64,000 nt of DNA, from assembly GCF_900112705.1 (NCBI RefSeq), contig NZ_FOMR01000002.1, positions 62,001 through 126,000 on the forward strand, written 5' to 3'. This document shows positions 1 to 10,089 of this stretch, piece after piece. The DNA is from Lentibacillus persicus (GTDB lineage Bacteria > Bacillota > Bacilli > Bacillales > Amphibacillaceae). The notes under the pieces are model-generated. The model searched no databases. It worked only from the letters and a program-made list of their open reading frames with translations, and had not been told where the DNA came from. Position numbers and translations under genes: made by a program. Every line of letters starts with the position of its first letter. Within the stretch, counting starts at the first letter, position 1.

Positions 1-1068
1 ACTTTGTGTACCGCCGAGAACAGCCGCAAGAGCTTGCATTGTCACACGAACAACATTGTTATCAGGCTGCTGGGCAGTCAGTGTTGACCCGCCTGTCTGA
101 GTGTGAAAACGCAATTTCCAGCTCTTTGGATTTTTTGCCTGATAGTGTTCTTTCATAATTCTTGCCCAAATTCTCCGGGCAGCACGGAATTTGGCGACTT
201 CTTCCAGAAAATTGTTATGTGCATTAAAAAAGAAGGCGAGCCTGGGTGCAAAAGCGTCAATATCAAGTCCTGCTTCCAGTGCGGCATCCACATATGCCAT
301 CCCGTCAGCAAGCGTAAATGCCACTTCCTGCACCGCTGTGGAACCCGCTTCACGGATATGGTATCCTGAAATGCTGATTGTGTTAAATTTCGGAACCTGC
401 TCATGACAGAACTCAAATATATTCGTAATTAAGCGCATAGACGGTTTTGGTGGGAATATATATGTACCACGTGCGATATACTCTTTTAGTATATCATTTT
501 GAATGGTGCCTGTGAGTTTTTCCAGCGGCACACCCTGCTTTTCGCCAACAGCAAGGTACATGCATAATAGTACAGAAGCAGGCGCATTAATCGTCATCGA
601 TGTACTGACTTTGTCCAGTGGAATTTGGTCCAGCAATAATTCCATATCGTGCAATGAATCAATTGCCACGCCAACTTTGCCGACTTCTCCCTCGGCCATT
701 ACATCATCAGAGTCATATCCAATCTGGGTCGGCAGGTCAAATGCCACTGACAACCCAGTCTGCCCCTGGTCAAGCAAATAACGGAAGCGTTCATTCGTCT
801 CCTTGGCTGATCCGAATCCTGCATATTGACGCATCGTCCAAAATCGGCTGCGATACATAGTCGGCTGAATCCCGCGGGTATACGGATATTCTCCCGGGTA
901 TCCCAACTTTTCTTCGTACGTTTCATCTTCATCTGGGTGATATAGCCGATTCACTTCAATATCGGATGTAGTTGTAAACTGGTCTTTGCGTTCAGGAAAG
1001 CGATCCAACGTTTTATTGACAGAAGCCTCCCAATTTCCTTTATTGGATTGAAATGTGTTATCGCTCAT
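1..1068 (-). CDS. methylmalonyl-CoA mutase, large-subunit type (3' end outside window)
   Basis: The first 356 codons are visible; the C-terminal part lies left of the window. The enzyme isomerises (R)-methylmalonyl-CoA to succinyl-CoA with adenosylcobalamin, feeding valine, isoleucine and propionate carbon into the TCA cycle. The TIM-barrel half is recognisable from [32 protein letters not shown] and [10 protein letters not shown]. The substrate-carboxylate residues of the family are kept: Tyr in RQYAGF and Arg in [12 protein letters not shown], where isobutyryl-CoA mutases carry Phe and Gln. The His of SGYH is also present. The start is ATG at 1066-1068 behind an AGGGGG Shine-Dalgarno. Location beside the bkd cluster fits a role downstream of branched-chain acyl-CoA oxidation. 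Whether a cobalamin-binding domain is fused or separate cannot be seen. Confidence 0.93.
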   Translation of the reverse strand, partial: MSDNTFQSNKGNWEASVNKTLDRFPERKDQFTTTSDIEVNRLYHPDEDETYEEKLGYPGEYPYTRGIQPTMYRSRFWTMRQYAGFGSAKETNERFRYLLDQGQTGLSVAFDLPTQIGYDSDDVMAEGEVGKVGVAIDSLHDMELLLDQIPLDKVSTSMTINAPASVLLCMYLAVGEKQGVPLEKLTGTIQNDILKEYIARGTYIFPPKPSMRLITNIFEFCHEQVPKFNTISISGYHIREAGSTAVQEVAFTLADGMAYVDAALEAGLDIDAFAPRLAFFFNAHNNFLEEVAKFRAARRIWARIMKEHYQAKNPKSWKLRFHTQTGGSTLTAQQPDNNVVRVTMQALAAVLGGTQS

Positions 1069-1115
1069 TAACAAAACCCCCTGTATTATTTTCTATTTTT
1101 ATTCAATGACGGCAC

Positions 1116-1144
1116 TTGTCCAAATCTGCAATTAACGGTACAAT
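1116..1144 (+). promoter_or_regulatory. sigma-A promoter of the Prli42-like gene
   Basis: TTGTCC (1116-1121), 17-nt spacer, TACAAT (1139-1144), about 34 nt upstream of the TTG start at 1178. Spacing and hexamers fit a housekeeping promoter. Confidence 0.6.
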
Positions 1145-1177
1145 ACTAGCAGGATAAGGACTTAAGGAGGAATAAAA

Positions 1178-1315
1178 TTGGCTAAAAACCAAACTAAATC
1201 GACGGCACCCAGAAAAAAGTCTAAGCGTGAACGCAGAATAAAAGTCATCATATACATTATGATCCTGGCAATGATTCTCTCTACAATGACAATGGGATTG
1301 TCGATGTTTATATAA
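1178..1315 (+). CDS. prli42: Prli42-like stressosome-associated mini membrane protein
   Basis: This 45-codon ORF starts with TTG at 1178 behind a strong AAGGAGG (9 nt upstream). The protein has a very basic N-terminal half (PRKKSKRERR) followed by one hydrophobic helix (about residues 21-45) ending the protein at the membrane. The motif IYIMILAMILST close to the C-terminus resembles Prli42, the small membrane anchor of the stressosome described in Listeria, which is conserved in Firmicutes. It has its own sigma-A promoter and is divergent from both flanking genes. Identification rests on size, topology and the hydrophobic motif recalled from the family, not on a search. Confidence 0.72.
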   Translation: MAKNQTKSTAPRKKSKRERRIKVIIYIMILAMILSTMTMGLSMFI

Positions 1316-1365
1316 AACCTTGTTTAGTAAGAAAGAACCTAATATATGAGCAAAGAGACTGGAGA

Positions 1366-2355
1366 TTAAGTTGCTCCGGTTTTTTTTCGTTTAACTTTTT
1401 TCTCATTCACATCACTTTTTTTAAACTTTTTCTTCAACAGCAGATAATCCTCTATCTCATGTAGCAACCGAAACAAATTAGCACGTGTTTCAAATTCCTC
1501 CTGGGTTTCCGGCAAATCTTCTGCATCAAATCTCCGCCGCAAATCTTCCAATTTATCTAGATACAGACTCGCTGTATTGCCTGGATGTACAGCATCACCA
1601 AGGTTTTCAAAAAAGTCAGCAATTTTCAGTGAAATTGAGTCTCTATTTGGCAGCCTGCTGACTAACGGAAGCATTTTTTCGAGTAATTCCAACTGTTTCT
1701 TGCGCATTACGAAATAATCTCGGTAGGGATGCTCGCTTCGCAATAAATGATTTTCCTTATCTAATAATACCAAATCCATAGCTTCTTGCAATATATCTTC
1801 ACAGATACCGAGCTCTTTTCCCGACCAATTTTCATTTTTGTCACGTATGTATAAAGCGATTTCGTTCAATATAATTTGGAAATAGTATTCAAGCTCATCT
1901 TGTTTTTGTTTAAGCTGCTTTTCCATAGACGGCATGTATAAATTCAGCAATAACGCCGTGCCAATCCCAATGACAATGAGCAGAAACTGTTCGGTTAACA
2001 GTGAACCTGAAATCGTTTGGGCGCTGAATAAATTTAAAATAATGACAGAACTGGTGGCGATACCAGGCGTTACTTTTAACATAACAGTTACAGGTATAAA
2101 ACAAATGAGCATTGCGCCGATTACTACAGGATGGTAGCCAATTAGTCCGAAAAACACGATTGAAAATAAGGCTGCTACAATGCATGCAAGGAATCGATGC
2201 CAGGCACTTAATACTGACCGTTTTCGAGAAGGCTGAATACATAAGATGGTTAAAATACCTGCAGAAACGAAATTCGTTAATCCAAGCATCTGTGCAATCG
2301 AAACTGAAATCGGTGTGCCAATTGCTGTCTTAATGGTACGTGAACCAATTTTCAC
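1366..2355 (-). CDS. yqjA: YqjA, DUF939 aromatic-acid-exporter-like membrane protein
   Basis: 329 aa. The N-terminal ~150 residues hold several hydrophobic helices (for example FVSAGILTILCI, FLACIVAALFSIVFFGLIGY, LLIVIGIGTALLLNL). A cytosolic, charged, helix-rich C-terminal domain of ~180 residues ends in a Lys-rich tail. This is the arrangement of the YqjA/DUF939 family, distantly related to FUSC-type aromatic acid exporters; the transported substrate is unknown. The GTG start at 2355 is 8 nt after AAGGAG. The gene follows brxB on the same strand as in B. subtilis (yqiW-yqjA), which supports orthology. Function beyond the family label is not established. Confidence 0.85.
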   Translation of the reverse strand: MKIGSRTIKTAIGTPISVSIAQMLGLTNFVSAGILTILCIQPSRKRSVLSAWHRFLACIVAALFSIVFFGLIGYHPVVIGAMLICFIPVTVMLKVTPGIATSSVIILNLFSAQTISGSLLTEQFLLIVIGIGTALLLNLYMPSMEKQLKQKQDELEYYFQIILNEIALYIRDKNENWSGKELGICEDILQEAMDLVLLDKENHLLRSEHPYRDYFVMRKKQLELLEKMLPLVSRLPNRDSISLKIADFFENLGDAVHPGNTASLYLDKLEDLRRRFDAEDLPETQEEFETRANLFRLLHEIEDYLLLKKKFKKSDVNEKKVKRKKTGAT

Positions 2356-2395
2356 ATGAGATTCTCCTTAGATGATTAATCAAATGTGGATTGAA

Positions 2396-2433
2396 CAAAA
2401 TAAGGCTGACCCGTTGATGTTGAGACAGCCTCA
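2396..2433 (-). terminator. intrinsic terminator of brxB
   Basis: On the minus strand AGGCTG (2431-2426) pairs with CAGCCT (2408-2403), followed by TATTTT. The loop is long (17 nt), so this is a modest terminator. Confidence 0.45.
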
Positions 2434-2452
2434 TTCCATATTTTTAGTATGT

Positions 2453-2884
2453 TTAAACCTCTTCACAATGTTCATCGAAAACTTTTTGCAGCTTGCCGAC
2501 AACATCCATTGCACTGTAGCCTTCAATCTCAGAGCGTTCGAGCATTGTAACGATTTTACCGTCCTTCATAAATGCGAATGAAGGGGAAGACGGTGGATAA
2601 CCTTCAAAGTACTCCCGTGCTTTTTCAGTTGCATCCCGATCTTGTCCAGCAAATACTGTGACTAAATGATCAGGCCGCTTGTCGTAATGAATCGCGTTCA
2701 TCGCTGCTGGACGAGCCACGCCGCCGGCACAGCCGCACGTCGAATTGACCATAACCAGGGTGGAACCTTCGCGCTTCATTGCCTCATCAACTGATTCAGG
2801 CGTTGTCAGTTCCTCATAGCCTGCTTCCCTTACGTCCTCACGCGCAGCGTTTACCACGTCGTTCATGAATACGTTAAAATCCAT
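2453..2884 (-). CDS. brxB: bacilliredoxin BrxB (YqiW)
   Basis: 143 aa, the normal length of the DUF1094/bacilliredoxin family. The CGC redox motif is in NSTCGCAGG (around residues 50-55). BrxB removes bacillithiol from S-bacillithiolated proteins after oxidative stress: the attacking Cys takes the bacillithiol, and BSH with the reductase Bdr resets it. The ATG start at 2884 follows GGGG. Two paralogues exist in bacilli (BrxA/YphP and BrxB/YqiW). The position between bkdB and yqjA, as in B. subtilis, argues for BrxB. A hairpin downstream probably ends the transcript. Confidence 0.9.
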   Translation of the reverse strand: MDFNVFMNDVVNAAREDVREAGYEELTTPESVDEAMKREGSTLVMVNSTCGCAGGVARPAAMNAIHYDKRPDHLVTVFAGQDRDATEKAREYFEGYPPSSPSFAFMKDGKIVTMLERSEIEGYSAMDVVGKLQKVFDEHCEEV

Positions 2885-3057
2885 TTATGTGTCCATCCCC
2901 TTTTAAATAATAATTAATGTTGCCTACAATTAGCTTATCAATTTTATTACCGGATTTCAATTTTGAAAACTTCTGTAAAATGAACTCTGTTATTCTTGTT
3001 CACTTCATTGCCATCAATCAAACTCAGATTGCAATGACCTGTATTAAGCAACATTAC

Positions 3058-4320
3058 TTAATAGACCTTCGTCGTCTCTGCGTTTATATTCTCTGTTATT
3101 TCTTTAACTCGCGCCAGGAATTGTCCAACTATTAAACCGTCAAGCACACGATGATCGAGGGACAAACAAAGATTAACCATGTCGCGGGCAGCGAACATAT
3201 CGTTTATAATAACCGGCCGCTTTACAATTGATTCTACTTGCAGTATAGCAGCCTGCGGGTGATTAATCACACCCATGGACTGGACTGAACCGAACGAACC
3301 CGTGTTGTTAACAGTAAATGTCCCCCCTTGCATATCCTCTGATGTCAGTTTACCGGCCCTGGCACGCGCTGCCAGATCATTGATATCTCTTGCAATGCCC
3401 TTGATACTTTTCTCATCTGCATTTTTAATAACCGGCACAAACAGCTCGTTATCTTTCGCAACGGCGATGGACAAATTAATCGCTTTATGCTGAATGATTT
3501 TATCCCCGGCCCACGTGCTGTTTAGTTGTGGAAATTCTTTTAAGGCTTGTGCCACCGCTTTTACAAAGAAAGCGAAAAAGGTAAGGCTGTAGCCTTCATT
3601 CTGTTTAAACTCATCTTTTAGTTTATTACGATAACTGACGAGATCTGTAACGTCAGCTTCTACTGCCATCCAAGCATGCGGTATCTCAGTTGTCGATTTC
3701 ACCATATTTTGAGCAATAGCCTTTCTGACACCGGAAACCGGAATTTCAATATCCCCCGCCTTTGCAGCCGGCTGTGATTCTGAAGATTTTTCAGGTTCTT
3801 TAGCTTTTTCCTGCACAGTTTTCTTACTTTCAGCGGCTGCGTGTCCGGGCTTTTGACCCGAAGTGATCAGTTTCTCAATATCTTTTCGGGTGATACGCCC
3901 GCCTTTTCCTGTTCCTTCAACTTGCTGCAAATCAATATCATTTTCTTGTGCCAACCGCATAACGGCAGGTGAATAGCGTTTCTTCATTGACGTGTCACTT
4001 GATGCTTCTTGTTCCTGGTTAGCTGCAGGCTGTTTTTCCTTTTCTGGCTCTGCATCGGTCGTGCCGGGGTCAGACCCTTCTTCTGTCTCGATATAGCCCA
4101 TAAGGTCCCCGACTTGAAGCGTGTCACCTTCATTCGCTGCAAGTTCCTTGATGACACCGGTAAACGAAGACGGAACTTCAGCATTAACCTTATCCGTCAT
4201 AACCTCTGCTATGGGATCGTATTTATTGACTTTATCTCCCACTGCAACCAACCAGGAACTGATTGTGCCTTCTGTAACACTTTCGCCGAGTTGTGGCATG
4301 TTAATTTTCTCGGTTGCCAT
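3058..4320 (-). CDS. bkdB: branched-chain 2-oxoacid dehydrogenase E2, dihydrolipoyl acyltransferase
   Basis: 420 aa. It transfers the acyl group from E1 through lipoate to CoA, giving isobutyryl-, isovaleryl- or 2-methylbutyryl-CoA, precursors of branched membrane fatty acids. Domains in order: lipoyl domain (1-80, lipoylated Lys44 in VMTDKVNAEV), a Pro/Glu/Lys-rich linker, the peripheral subunit-binding domain (about 112-150, RYSPAVMRLAQE), a second flexible linker, then the catalytic domain with the active-site HRVLDG motif near the C-terminus. The ATG start is behind AGGAGGG. It is the last gene of the bkd operon, 25 bp after bkdAB. Confidence 0.95.
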   Translation of the reverse strand: MATEKINMPQLGESVTEGTISSWLVAVGDKVNKYDPIAEVMTDKVNAEVPSSFTGVIKELAANEGDTLQVGDLMGYIETEEGSDPGTTDAEPEKEKQPAANQEQEASSDTSMKKRYSPAVMRLAQENDIDLQQVEGTGKGGRITRKDIEKLITSGQKPGHAAAESKKTVQEKAKEPEKSSESQPAAKAGDIEIPVSGVRKAIAQNMVKSTTEIPHAWMAVEADVTDLVSYRNKLKDEFKQNEGYSLTFFAFFVKAVAQALKEFPQLNSTWAGDKIIQHKAINLSIAVAKDNELFVPVIKNADEKSIKGIARDINDLAARARAGKLTSEDMQGGTFTVNNTGSFGSVQSMGVINHPQAAILQVESIVKRPVIINDMFAARDMVNLCLSLDHRVLDGLIVGQFLARVKEITENINAETTKVY

Positions 4321-4345
4321 TTTTATCCCTCCTCTGAATTAGTCT

Positions 4346-5329
4346 TTAAAATTCAGCCAGTTCACGTATGGCATGTTCGACCTTATCCGGATTGATCATA
4401 AAATACTTTTCCATTGTTGGCGAGAATGGCATGGCTGGAATATCCGGGCCAGCCAGTCGTTTAATTGGCGAATCTAAATCAAAAAGACAATTCTCCGCAA
4501 TAACGGCAGCGACTTCTCCAATAATACTGCCTTCTTTATTGTCCTCAGAGATTAGAAGCACTTTCCCAGTTTTTTGGGCCGCTTCGACAATAGCTTCTTG
4601 ATCAAGCGGATAGACTGTGCGCAAATCAAGTATATGGGTATCAATTCCTTCTTCTTCAAGCTTTTCAGCAGCCTGTAAAGCAAAATGAACCGCTAACCCA
4701 TATGTAATAACCGTGACGTCCGTTCCCTCCCGCTTAACATCTGCTTTACCTATTGGAAGCGTATAATCATCGTCCGGAACATCACTTTTAAGCAATCGAT
4801 AAGCCCGCTTATGCTCAAAGAATAACACCGGATCATTATCCCGAATGGAAGCTTTCAATAATCCTTTGACATCATAAGGCGTTGATGGCATAACAATTTT
4901 CAGTCCCGGCTGATTTGCAAAGATTGATTCTACGGATTGCGAATGATATAACGCCCCATGAACGCCGCCTCCATAGGGAGCTCGTATTGTCATTGGCACA
5001 TTCCAGTCGTTGTTTGAACGATAACGCATCTTAGCTGCTTCAGAAATGATTTGGTTTACAGCGGGCATAATAAAGTCCGCGAATTGCATTTCGGCTACAG
5101 GACGCATACCATACATAGCAGCACCAATACCAACCCCTGCTATGGCTGATTCCGCAAGAGGCGTATCGAGCACGCGATATTCGCCAAACGTTTCATGAAG
5201 TCCTTTTGTGGCGCCAAAGACGCCGCCTTTTTTTCCAACATCTTCTCCTAAAATAAATACTTTTTCATCACGTTCCATTTCTTCTCGCAACGCAGATGTA
5301 ACTGCCTGAATATATGACATAACTGGCAT
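4346..5329 (-). CDS. bkdAB: branched-chain 2-oxoacid dehydrogenase E1 beta subunit
   Basis: 327 aa, typical for E1-beta. Together with BkdAA it forms the thiamine-diphosphate E1 heterotetramer that decarboxylates 2-oxoisovalerate, 2-oxoisocaproate and 2-oxo-3-methylvalerate. Family hallmarks seen: GEDVGKKGGVFGATKGL near the N-terminus, RAPYGGGVHGALYHSQS in the middle, and the transketolase C-terminal domain with DLRTVYPLD. The ATG at 5329 is 9 nt behind GGGGGG. It lies 14 bp after bkdAA in the operon. Confidence 0.95.
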   Translation of the reverse strand: MPVMSYIQAVTSALREEMERDEKVFILGEDVGKKGGVFGATKGLHETFGEYRVLDTPLAESAIAGVGIGAAMYGMRPVAEMQFADFIMPAVNQIISEAAKMRYRSNNDWNVPMTIRAPYGGGVHGALYHSQSVESIFANQPGLKIVMPSTPYDVKGLLKASIRDNDPVLFFEHKRAYRLLKSDVPDDDYTLPIGKADVKREGTDVTVITYGLAVHFALQAAEKLEEEGIDTHILDLRTVYPLDQEAIVEAAQKTGKVLLISEDNKEGSIIGEVAAVIAENCLFDLDSPIKRLAGPDIPAMPFSPTMEKYFMINPDKVEHAIRELAEF

Positions 5330-5343
5330 GACTGACGTCCCCC

Positions 5344-6336
5344 CTATTCTTCATAAACGTAATTAAGTGCGGATTCAGGTTCAGGATATGCTGCACTTTC
5401 AGCATAGTCTGTTGCTTCATTTACTGTTGAATCTATGTCAGCTATAAACGCTTCTTCCATTTCCTCTGTGAGAATACCTTCCCCTTTCAAATAGGCAGCA
5501 TATGAAATGATGGCATCCTTTTTCTTTGCTTCTTCAACTTCAGCACTTTCGCGATATTGACGATCATCATCATCGCTTGAGTGAGCAGTAAATCGATAAG
5601 AGATGGCTTCAACTAATGTCGGTCCTTCACCGTTCGACGCGCGATCTCTTGCTTTTTTAACTTCCTCATATACTGCTAAAGGATCATTGCCGTCAACCGT
5701 TACACCAGGCATTCCATAACTTTCTGCCCGGACGGAAACATTTCTGCTTGCAATTTGTTTTTCCAATGGTACCGAAATGGCATATTTATTGTTTTCCACC
5801 ATTGTTATGACCGGCAGTTTATGAACACCGGCAAAATTCAAGCCCTCATGGAAATCACCTTGATTGGTTGACCCCTCGCCAAGTGTCACAAATGCTGCAA
5901 AGTCTTTCTGCTCCATCTTGGCTGCTAAAGCAACGCCTACAGCATGTGGCAGCTGAGTAGTAACCGGCGATGACTGGCTTAGTATCCGATTTTCCTTCTG
6001 CCCAAAGTGACTTGGCATCTGTCTGCCACCGGAATTGGGGTCTTCTGCTTTTCCAAACGCAGAAAGCATTAACTCTTTTGCAGTCATTCCAAACGCAAGA
6101 ACTACACCCATATCTCTGTAATAGGGCGCTGTATAATCCTTATCACGATTCAATGCAAATGAAGCTCCGACCTGTGAAGCTTCCTGACCCTGACACGAAA
6201 TGACAAAAGGAATTTTTCCTGCACGGTTTAAGAGCCACATACGCTCATCAAGTTTACGCGCCAAAAGCATATGTTTATAAATATCAAGTGCTTGTTCATC
6301 GGTTAAGCCCAATGATTCATGGCGGTTTTTTGCCAT
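5344..6336 (-). CDS. bkdAA: branched-chain 2-oxoacid dehydrogenase E1 alpha subunit
   Basis: 330 aa. It is the thiamine-diphosphate-binding half of E1. The ThDP motif GEGSTNQGDFHEGLNFA...ENNKYAIS is intact, as is the phosphorylation-loop-like RYRESAEVEEAKKKD stretch. Two in-frame ATGs are present; the second (6336) is chosen because AAGGAGG lies 8 nt from it but only 2 nt from the upstream one at 6342. It sits between lpdV and bkdAB in the operon. Confidence 0.94.
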   Translation of the reverse strand: MAKNRHESLGLTDEQALDIYKHMLLARKLDERMWLLNRAGKIPFVISCQGQEASQVGASFALNRDKDYTAPYYRDMGVVLAFGMTAKELMLSAFGKAEDPNSGGRQMPSHFGQKENRILSQSSPVTTQLPHAVGVALAAKMEQKDFAAFVTLGEGSTNQGDFHEGLNFAGVHKLPVITMVENNKYAISVPLEKQIASRNVSVRAESYGMPGVTVDGNDPLAVYEEVKKARDRASNGEGPTLVEAISYRFTAHSSDDDDRQYRESAEVEEAKKKDAIISYAAYLKGEGILTEEMEEAFIADIDSTVNEATDYAESAAYPEPESALNYVYEE

Positions 6337-6370
6337 TTTCATTCCCTCCTTTTAATACTTTAGTACAATT

Positions 6371-7792
6371 CTATCCATGAATTTGGTTTCCTTCGACTGC
6401 CATTGCTGCTTCTCCCATTACTTCTGACAATGTAGGGTGCGGATGAACAGTCTGTGATATCTCCCACGGCGTTGCGTCCAGCACTTTGGCTAAACCAGCT
6501 TCTGATATCAAGTCGGTAACATGTGGTCCAACCATATGAACACCTAATATGTCATCTGTTTTATTATCTGAAATAATTTTAACGAATCCATTCGACTCAC
6601 CATACACCAACGCTTTGCCTATTGACTGAAATGGGAATTTACCAATCTTTACCTCATATCCTTGATCCCTGGCCTGTTTTTCAGTCATACCGACACTGGC
6701 AGCCTCCGGGCTGGAATAAATGCACGATGGAATTGTATCGTAATCGAGCGGGATGGGGTCTTTATCCGCCATATGCTCGACGGCCGTAATGCCCTCATGC
6801 GATGCAACATGCGCCAGCTGCATTCCACCTATCACATCACCAATTGCGTAGATGTGAGTTTCTTTCGTCTGGAAAAATTCATTTGTTTGAATTACACCAT
6901 TCTCCACTATAATATCGGTATTTTGCAGGCCAATATTGGAGGTATTCGCTTGTCGACCGACAGATACCAGCATCTTCTCTGCTGTGAACGTTTCACTGGT
7001 CCCTTCGATTTCAGCTTCAATTGAAATGCCGTTCTTTTTTTGAAGCGTTTCAGGCAGTATTTTAGCACCTTTTACAAATCGAACACCCTTTTTACTCATT
7101 AATTTTTCAATTTCGTTTGCAACTGATCCATCTTCAGTTGGCAAAATTTGGTTGAGGTATTCAATAACCGTGACTTCAACACCAAAGTCTGCCAGCATGG
7201 AAGCCCATTCAATACCAATAACACCCCCACCGACGATAACAAGTGAGGACGGCAATTTATCCATATGAAGTGCTTCATCCGAACTCATCACGATATCTCC
7301 ATCGATATCAAGCCCCGATAATGACTTCGGTTTTGAACCTGTCGCAATTAACACATTCTTAGGAACAATCATTGTATTTTCCTCACCGTTATCATATTCA
7401 ATCGAAATTGTTCCAGGCATAGGCGAGAAAATACTTGGTCCCAATATTCGCCCAAAGCCTTCAAACACGTCAATTTTTCCCTTTTTCATAAGTCCTTGGA
7501 CACCTTGATGGAGCGTACTGATAATCCTGTCTTTCCGCTCCTGTACTTTAGGAAAATTCAATGCCACATCATTTGTATCAATACCATAATCACTTGCTTC
7601 TTTCGTCTGCTTATAAACTTCAGCACTTCTTAGCAAGGATTTAGATGGTATGCAGCCGTGATGCAGGCAAGTACCGCCAAGCTCGTTTTTCTCAACAATT
7701 GCTACTTGCATTCCGAGCTGTGAAGCGCGAATCGCCGCTACATAGCCACCTGTGCCTCCGCCTAGAACAACTAAATCATATTCTTGAGCCAT
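6371..7792 (-). CDS. lpdV: dihydrolipoyl dehydrogenase E3 of the branched-chain complex
   Basis: 473 aa. This FAD flavoprotein reoxidises dihydrolipoate on BkdB and reduces NAD+. The FAD motif [10 protein letters not shown] is at residues ~10-19, the redox-active disulfide is [13 protein letters not shown], and the NAD motif is [12 protein letters not shown]. The dimer-interface HPHPTLSE with the catalytic His/Glu is at the C-terminus. The reading frame is open upstream, but ATG at 7792 ([13 protein letters not shown]) is preferred: it has GAGAGGAG upstream and matches the family N-terminus. The start overlaps the end of buk by 17 bp, suggesting translational coupling. Confidence 0.94.
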   Translation of the reverse strand: MAQEYDLVVLGGGTGGYVAAIRASQLGMQVAIVEKNELGGTCLHHGCIPSKSLLRSAEVYKQTKEASDYGIDTNDVALNFPKVQERKDRIISTLHQGVQGLMKKGKIDVFEGFGRILGPSIFSPMPGTISIEYDNGEENTMIVPKNVLIATGSKPKSLSGLDIDGDIVMSSDEALHMDKLPSSLVIVGGGVIGIEWASMLADFGVEVTVIEYLNQILPTEDGSVANEIEKLMSKKGVRFVKGAKILPETLQKKNGISIEAEIEGTSETFTAEKMLVSVGRQANTSNIGLQNTDIIVENGVIQTNEFFQTKETHIYAIGDVIGGMQLAHVASHEGITAVEHMADKDPIPLDYDTIPSCIYSSPEAASVGMTEKQARDQGYEVKIGKFPFQSIGKALVYGESNGFVKIISDNKTDDILGVHMVGPHVTDLISEAGLAKVLDATPWEISQTVHPHPTLSEVMGEAAMAVEGNQIHG

Positions 7793-8900
7793 TAGCTGAA
7801 TGCTCCTCTCTCTGATTAATTGAAGGATAAGTCTTTGCTTGCTCCTGTCCCTTGAGCACACGTAATGCGCCTTTGTTAAGCGCTTCCAATTCATCTTCCC
7901 CGGGATAGATAACTATATCTGCAATCCAGTCGATACGATCGGTTATCATTTGAACAAACTGTTTCCCATAAGCCAATCCTCCAGTTAAAACAATCGCATC
8001 AATGCCGCCTCGCAGCACTGTGCTCATTGCACCAATTTCTTTGGCAATCTGATAAGCCATTGCATCATAAATTTGAGAAGCATAGCGGTCACCATTGCTT
8101 ATCATACGCTCCACCTTAACAGCATCATTTGTCTTCAAATAAGCCATCAGACCACCGCCGCCGATGAGCTTTTTCATAACTTCTTCCCGATAATACTGTC
8201 CGGAAAAGCACATGGATACCAGATCGCCAACAGGGGTTGTCCCAGCCCGCTCCGGAGAGAACGGGCCTTCGCCGTGAAGCCCGTTATTCACATCAATGAC
8301 TTTCCCTTGCTCATGTGCTCCGACAGTTATCCCGCCGCCCATATGCGTCACAATAAGGTTTGATTCAGTATAACTTTTTCCAATGTCTTGAGCTGCTTTT
8401 CTTGCCGCAGCTTTTTGATTCAATGCGTGAAAAATACTTTTCCTAGGTATTTCCGGAACGCCTGATATTCGTGCTACTTCATTTAGTTCATCCACTACCA
8501 CCGGATCAACAATAAAAGCCGGTATATTTAACCCTGTTGCTATGTCATGTGCAATCATGCCTCCTAGATTAGAAGCATGTTCGCCAATATAGCTCATTCT
8601 TAAATCTTCTAGCATAGCTGCATTCACTTCGTACGTCCCGCCTTCGATTGGACGCAGGAGGCCTCCTCTGCCGCACACGGCGTTCAACTTGGAAATGTTT
8701 ATGCCTTCATAATCCAACTGTTCCAATATAACACGTTTTCTGTAGACATACTGATCAATAACGCGCTTATAGTGGGATAAATCTTCAATGCTGTGACGCA
8801 TTGTTTTTTCAAATATACAGTGTTCATTGTCAAAAACACCTATTTTGGTAGAGGTTGATCCTGGGTTTATAACCAGCACCCTGAGTGGCTTCTGTGACAA
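7776..8900 (-). CDS. buk: butyrate kinase
   Basis: 374 aa ASKHA-fold acetate/butyrate kinase. It converts branched acyl phosphate plus ADP to the free acid and ATP, working with Ptb to conserve energy from branched acyl-CoA. Visible motifs: [12 protein letters not shown] (phosphate 1), [23 protein letters not shown] and LTGGLAYG. Start is TTG at 8900, 9 nt after GGGGG. Within the operon it follows bcd (31 bp gap) and overlaps lpdV. Confidence 0.93.
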   Translation of the reverse strand: MSQKPLRVLVINPGSTSTKIGVFDNEHCIFEKTMRHSIEDLSHYKRVIDQYVYRKRVILEQLDYEGINISKLNAVCGRGGLLRPIEGGTYEVNAAMLEDLRMSYIGEHASNLGGMIAHDIATGLNIPAFIVDPVVVDELNEVARISGVPEIPRKSIFHALNQKAAARKAAQDIGKSYTESNLIVTHMGGGITVGAHEQGKVIDVNNGLHGEGPFSPERAGTTPVGDLVSMCFSGQYYREEVMKKLIGGGGLMAYLKTNDAVKVERMISNGDRYASQIYDAMAYQIAKEIGAMSTVLRGGIDAIVLTGGLAYGKQFVQMITDRIDWIADIVIYPGEDELEALNKGALRVLKGQEQAKTYPSINQREEHSANGSRI

Positions 8901-8931
8901 CGGAACATACCCCCGTCTCTTCTGGATTAAA

Positions 8932-10029
8932 TTAACGTCTGCTTAATGTATGGTGACCATTTAATAAAAATTGACTGCGTGATTTTCGCAAGGATTCAAT
9001 TCGTTCTTCGGCCAGGCGATCAGCTGCGGTATGTGTTGGGATGTTATCCCGTCGTGAAATATCAAAAACGCGACTTAAGTTATCATAGATTGATTCAACT
9101 TTTTTCATGGCTCTTGTTTTATTATAGCCGTTTAATTCATCAGCAACATTAATGACGCCGCCTGAATTAATGACGTAATCCGGCGCATAAACAATCCCCA
9201 TTTCATGAATCATATCGCCATGAGCATCTGTTTTAAGTTGGTTATTGGCTGAACCAGCAATAACGCTTGCTTTTAACTGCGGAATTGTTTCGTCATTGAT
9301 TGTTGCTCCGAGCGCACATGGCGCGTAGATGTCACAGTCCACACTGTAAATAGCATCAGGCTCAACCGCTTTCGCACCAAAGTCATTTACTGCTTTATTA
9401 ACTGCATCGTCATTAATATCAGTCACAATAAGACTTGCGCCTTCCTCATGCAAATGTGTGCACAAGGCATAAGCCACACTGCCAACACCCTGAACGGCAA
9501 CAGTTTTTCCTTCCAGTGAATCATCACAATACGCTTCCATAGCTGCGGCTTTCATTCCTTTATAAATGCCATATCCCGTTACCGGCGATGGATTGCCGCC
9601 CGAAGAGCCGTTTTCAGGTGAAATACCAGCCACATAATCGGTTTCCAAATGAATCAGATCCATATCATCTACTGTTGTCCCCACATCTTCAGCTGTAATA
9701 TAACGACCATTAAGGCCTTGAATATATCGGCCAAAAGCACGGAACATTTCCGGGTTCTTATCTTTTTTAGGATCTCCGATAATAACCGTTTTGCCGCCTC
9801 CCAGGTTCAATCCTGCTGCAGCATTTTTATAAGTCATGCCTTTGGCAAGTCTTAACGCATCCTCAATCGCATCCGCTTCAGACGCGTATGTCCACATCCT
9901 CGTACCGCCCAGAGCCGGCCCAATGGTTGTATCGTGGATTGCGATAATCGCTTTCAATCCTGAATTTTTATCCTGACAGAACAACAGCTGTTCGTAGTCA
10001 TATGTTTCCATATAATTAAAAATTTCCAC
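8932..10029 (-). CDS. bcd: leucine dehydrogenase
   Basis: 365 aa, matching the ~364-residue family. It performs NAD-dependent oxidative deamination of leucine, valine and isoleucine to 2-oxoacids, the first step feeding the BKD complex. Motifs: [10 protein letters not shown], the catalytic-lysine segment [14 protein letters not shown], the second acid/base region TAEDVGT, and the Rossmann NAD site VQGVGSVAY. The start is GTG at 10029 with AAGGGGG upstream; the protein begins [15 protein letters not shown] as in relatives. Confidence 0.95.
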   Translation of the reverse strand: MEIFNYMETYDYEQLLFCQDKNSGLKAIIAIHDTTIGPALGGTRMWTYASEADAIEDALRLAKGMTYKNAAAGLNLGGGKTVIIGDPKKDKNPEMFRAFGRYIQGLNGRYITAEDVGTTVDDMDLIHLETDYVAGISPENGSSGGNPSPVTGYGIYKGMKAAAMEAYCDDSLEGKTVAVQGVGSVAYALCTHLHEEGASLIVTDINDDAVNKAVNDFGAKAVEPDAIYSVDCDIYAPCALGATINDETIPQLKASVIAGSANNQLKTDAHGDMIHEMGIVYAPDYVINSGGVINVADELNGYNKTRAMKKVESIYDNLSRVFDISRRDNIPTHTAADRLAEERIESLRKSRSQFLLNGHHTLSRR

Positions 10030-10089
10030 TTTAAGTTCCCCCTTATAATAGGTCTCATTATAAATTGATTTTCAACACTTTATGTGTTT

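Noticed and set aside
103-932. Several small ORFs opposite the mutase gene
   Set aside because: Antisense shadows of a strongly conserved enzyme with no ribosome sites.
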